Assembly: GCA_030998225.1 (NCBI GenBank)
Contig: JAPYXD010000391.1
Span: forward strand, 3,848,501 to 3,912,500
Length of the DNA: 64,000 bases
Reading direction: 5' to 3'
Source: Diplolepis rosae
Taxonomy: Eukaryota > Arthropoda > Insecta > Hymenoptera > Diplolepididae
A model generated the notes under the pieces. The model ran no database searches. It was not told the DNA's origin and saw only the letters and a list, made by a program, of their open reading frames with translations. The position numbers were made by a program, and so were the translations under genes. Of the stretch, positions 60,441-64,000 are shown piece after piece (the stretch's first letter is position 1; each line of letters begins with the position of its first letter).

Positions 60441-61136
60441 CTTTTTGAGAGATTTGGAAGAAAATAAATTATTTTAATCATGTAATTTCACTTAAACTGA
60501 AAAAGAAATTGAGTGAATTTGAGCAAATGAGTAATTCACATCATCTTTAATATTATAAAATTGTTTTGAGCTTCAGTATTAAATTATAAGAAATAAACTT
60601 AAATCTATGCGAAGAGCACAAGACCGAGCGCGACGATCAAATCGCGCGGCCTAGGCGCGCTCAAACTTGCGCGCGATGAGAATGTGCCCGCGAAGCGGGC
60701 AGATTAAATATCTATGATAACGCACAATCACGCACAATGAATTGTTAAATACTTGAAATAACTTATAAATAACAATCCCGGAACTCATACAAAGCCAGTT
60801 CCCCCTGCCGCACTCCGCCTGCTTGCGACAACTAGCGCCGCGTAAAATTGTGCACATGAACTAAGCTACGCGAACACCTCATCCACTAGAGGTTGACCGA
60901 CTCTGGTCAAGTGGTACGTAAGTTTCGCTTCTACAGTCGAAAACTTCGAAGCACAGAGTCCGTTTTTAATGTGTCAGAGGGTGGGATAATTGAAGAAAAT
61001 AAGTGGGGAGAGAAGTGATACATAATTGGTTAAACTTAAAGGGTGGAGACATCGAATTCAATCTTTAGATTCAGTCAGTGTCTCCAGAACGTGGGATTTT
61101 TCGGCCCCCACCACGTTCCCATCTGGGAGAAACACA
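60441..61136. other. Non-coding DNA with a GC-rich patch
   Basis: 60618-60700 is locally GC-rich and rich in GCGC palindromes (GCGCGGCCTAGGCGCGC); no gene seen. Confidence 0.45.
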
Positions 61137-64000
61137 TGCAAACGTGGCGTGTCAGTGTGTCGGCTCTGCTACACGCTGCGGTCACCAGCTTCGTGTAAAG
61201 CCGAAGGTGCACGAAGACGGACTTCGTTACAATGCTTGAGTTTTCAAGTTATTTTTAGATTTCACGCTTTCGTTTATCGAGTCGAAATTAAGAATTGTAT
61301 TTTTCTCGAGTACGTGCAAAAGAGGCGCGAAGCAGACGACGAATTTGAATTTACGAAGTATATAGTTCAAGAAATAACACTTTTCTTCAATTTCTTGAAG
61401 AAAGTCTGCATGAAATAAACATCAGTATGATCTTGGAAAATTTCATGAAGATTTCAAAACTTCAAAAATAAACTTTCAGTGAAATTTAGTGACAATAAAT
61501 GTATAAAATTTGAATCAATATATAATTTTCCATTCAAATTTATATACTTCTTACTAATTTTGTACATTTAACAATTTTTCAATTAGAACAATATTTTCTA
61601 TCAAGATAAAATGAACATAAAATTCAAGTTCATAATTTATATTTTCAGTTCTACGTTAGATACATTTTCATCTAACATTCTTGTAGCCTGAGCACAAACT
61701 TTTCATTCCAAAAATTAAAATCTCTACGGAAATGAAAAATTGTCTAATAGAAGTAGATAAATTAAAAAGCTAAAATATGTGTTTAATGGTATCTCCATAT
61801 TAACATATAAATATCAATCAACTTCAAATTTTACATAAAAATGTTCGTTCGAAGTGTTCAAATCTTGTTACAATTTGACAAGATTTTATGGAGGAGTGCA
61901 ATCTTTTAGATGAAATATTGTGTAGTTCTTAATTTGTCTGTCCGTCTGAAATCGTAGTAAGATTTGAACAGTAAACAACAAATTTTCCAATAGAATTCAG
62001 GATCAATAATAATTGATTCAGGAAATACTTCAACTCTGTAGAGCATTTTTGTATTTCGAATTCAAAATGTGTGCTTAAGCCACAAAAAAGTAAGTTGAAA
62101 ATGTAGATTTAAAACTAATTATGTCATGTTTATGTCTTGTTAATGGAAAATACTTTGCATATAATTCTCTAATTCGATATTTTTTTAATGTATGAACATT
62201 CAAGAAATTGATAAATATTCCATCTTTTTATAGGAACTAAAAATTTCCGGTTAATGCTTTGATTGAGAAAGATAAAAATTTGTCAAATATTGATATAAAT
62301 TGCAATTTTACAATTGCATTATTTTTCAAATATTTTAACATCTCTTCAATCTTGATAATTCTTACAAAAGTTTATTTCATGTGAGTGACTTTTTCTTTTT
62401 CTAATGAAAGATTTCGTAATTCTAAATTCGGCCCAATTCGTAACATTGTAAAAAGATTTTAAAACTTCATAAAAATTTTTTTTCTGTTTTATTCAAAGTA
62501 AATAAATATTCAATGTTTGGAATCGAAATATTAAGTAAATGATTTTTAATTTCTGGGTATAATCTGCTTTTATAAGAATATCTTTCTTCTTTTGGAGAAA
62601 TCTCAATTTTAAAATTAAAATTCTACGCATAGGATACAAAAACATAATATGAAAATACTTTCATTACAGAATTTTGAAATATACAAGTTGACCAATATCA
62701 ACTACAACATTCTCAAATTTTATAAATAAACTACTAAATTCAAAAAGTTTCGGATTTTTTTAAAAGCTGTACAAATTTCAAATATGAATCAGTAAAAATC
62801 TACTGATTATCAGTGAAATTTGACTGATTTAAATAACTAATACAGGTTACTGTGAATCAGTCAAATTTCACTGATTACTTCAGTGAAAAGTAACTGATTT
62901 AACAGTGAAAAATATTGTTTCCACTGATGATTCAGTGAAAAGGCAAAGCACTGATTCAATCAGTGAAAATTTGACTGATTCAGATTTAGAGTGTATACAA
63001 ATTTCAAATATCAAGTGTACTCTGTACATTAATCAAACAAATTTAGAAGATGAATATTTTAATAAATATTCCTAAATATTATTGGAATATGATACATATC
63101 GATTTAGAAAAACTTCTTCAAAGTACTCAGACATTTTTCTTATTTTACGACATTTTTGCACCATGTTTGACCTTTGGGTAGGATTCAAGAAAACAATTGT
63201 AGACATACTTTCATTACTTAGTAAAATACAATGAAGACTTGCTTTTTAAATTAAAGCGAAAACTTTTAAAACCTTTAACAATGGGTTGCATAGATTCTGC
63301 TCTAATCTTGGACGCAATTAGAGAAATAGGTTTTTTTGCTTTTTTTAGATCTAGTTTTTGCCTTAAACATAAAAGAAAGAAAACACATTTGAAATATTAA
63401 AATAAAAAAGCTGGTTCATTCTTAGAGAATCCCAAATATTCTGAAATAAAACTCCTTTCCACACCACCACGGAGGTAGAGTTTAAGGCTCGATTTTTTTA
63501 CGTGGTATCCCCTGTAGGCCTAGTCCACGTCCTACGAAACGAAAAGGGTTTTTGCTTTCAAGCAAAAAGAAAGAAGGAAAAAAATGAAGCAAAGTGGTAA
63601 AAAACGCTACAAATGTAGCCCGTACTTCAGGCTTGCCTCTATCAAATGCCAGTATACGTCGAACAAAAATGTTTTGTTTTAAATCAAATATTGAAGAAGT
63701 TTGATTAATTCGGGATGATTTGGGGTGCTTGATTATTGTGAGTCCCCTTGCCTCTCACTTATGCCTAAAGCGTGATATTACTCAATTTCAGTATGTTTTC
63801 TTACTCACAAAATAATAATTAAAACTAAACAATTTCCATACCCGAGGCACGCGAAGAAAGGAATAAAGAACGTATCTCTGATATAAGAAATAAAATGTCA
63901 TTATTTTGTGAGTAAGAAAGGGGTTTGAAATTGATTGACGCCATGCCTTGGCCATTAGAATTAATCCTCTCCTTCTTGAGCGAAGAGCGACAAACCACTT
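61137..64000 (+). mobile_element. Third view of the hAT-like arm (second element, runs off the window)
   Basis: Starts near TGCAAACGTGGCGTGTCAGTG and follows the left-arm orientation to the interior (63486 onward equals 32899 onward). It lacks about 0.5 kb near 62697 relative to the other arms. Both retroelement insertion sites are unoccupied here (about 61801-61809 and 62628-62632). The transposase would lie beyond the window. Confidence 0.88.
62787..62988. repeat. Cluster of CAGTGAAA / ACTGATT motifs (second element)
   Basis: Same cluster as 32201-32400, with a few substitutions. Confidence 0.85.

Noticed and set aside
61026..61418. 130-codon ORF at the start of the second hAT-like element, partly mirrored at 38937-39296
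   Set aside because: Spans the element end and host flank; the shared part is inverted-repeat DNA without a domain.

Overview
The window is AT-rich eukaryotic, almost certainly insect, DNA built largely of nested transposable elements. The evidence is: spliced exons with GT-AG introns, a BEN-domain host gene, mariner and hAT remnants, and a Ty3/gypsy (errantivirus-like) LTR element whose primer-binding site matches the 3' end of insect tRNA-Gly. I cannot name the species.

The central discovery is an unusually large, gene-rich, envelope-bearing Ty3/gypsy element, present three times. Copy 2 (minus strand, 13848-31494, 17,647 bp) is complete. It has two apparently identical 762-bp LTRs, a CATAG target duplication, a tRNA-Gly PBS and a polypurine tract. 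Its gene order is gag, pol (with an acidic/AT-hook linker before integrase), a CARD-fold protein, a chuvirus-like glycoprotein, a protein with two dsRNA-binding domains, a dsRBD plus zinc-knuckle protein, a second envelope of the baculovirus-F/errantivirus type, two related Cys-rich proteins, and a last dsRBD plus zinc-knuckle protein. Each of the eight accessory ORFs has a candidate 3' splice site 1-25 nt before its ATG, and there is a strong candidate donor in U5. This looks like a complex retrovirus with many spliced accessory genes. The CARD protein suggests interference with the apoptosome and the dsRBD proteins suggest RNAi suppression; both roles are inferred.

Copy 1 (plus strand, 1-13019, 5' end outside the window) is a close relative carrying stop codons in integrase and in the CARD gene and at least four internal deletions. 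Copy 3 (minus strand, about 42840-50988) is an older, diverged gag-pol remnant with a 1217-bp LTR. Copies 1 and 2 lie head-on, 828 bp apart, inside one arm of a hAT-like transposon with long (about 2.9 kb) terminal inverted repeats. That transposon runs from 13020 (or further left) to about 39218 and carries a broken transposase at 33459-35523. Another copy of it starts near 61137 and runs off the window; it shows both retroelement target sites unoccupied.

Host DNA is visible at about 39236-42497 (exons of a BEN-domain gene) and possibly at 56723-56878 (a terminal exon of an unidentified basic protein). From 51 kb to 61 kb there are small DNA transposons (a TTAA-flanked MITE, a MITE nested in a mariner, foldback elements), a LINE RNase H fragment, a GTCT microsatellite and a roughly 150-bp tandem repeat, separated by apparently non-coding AT-rich DNA.
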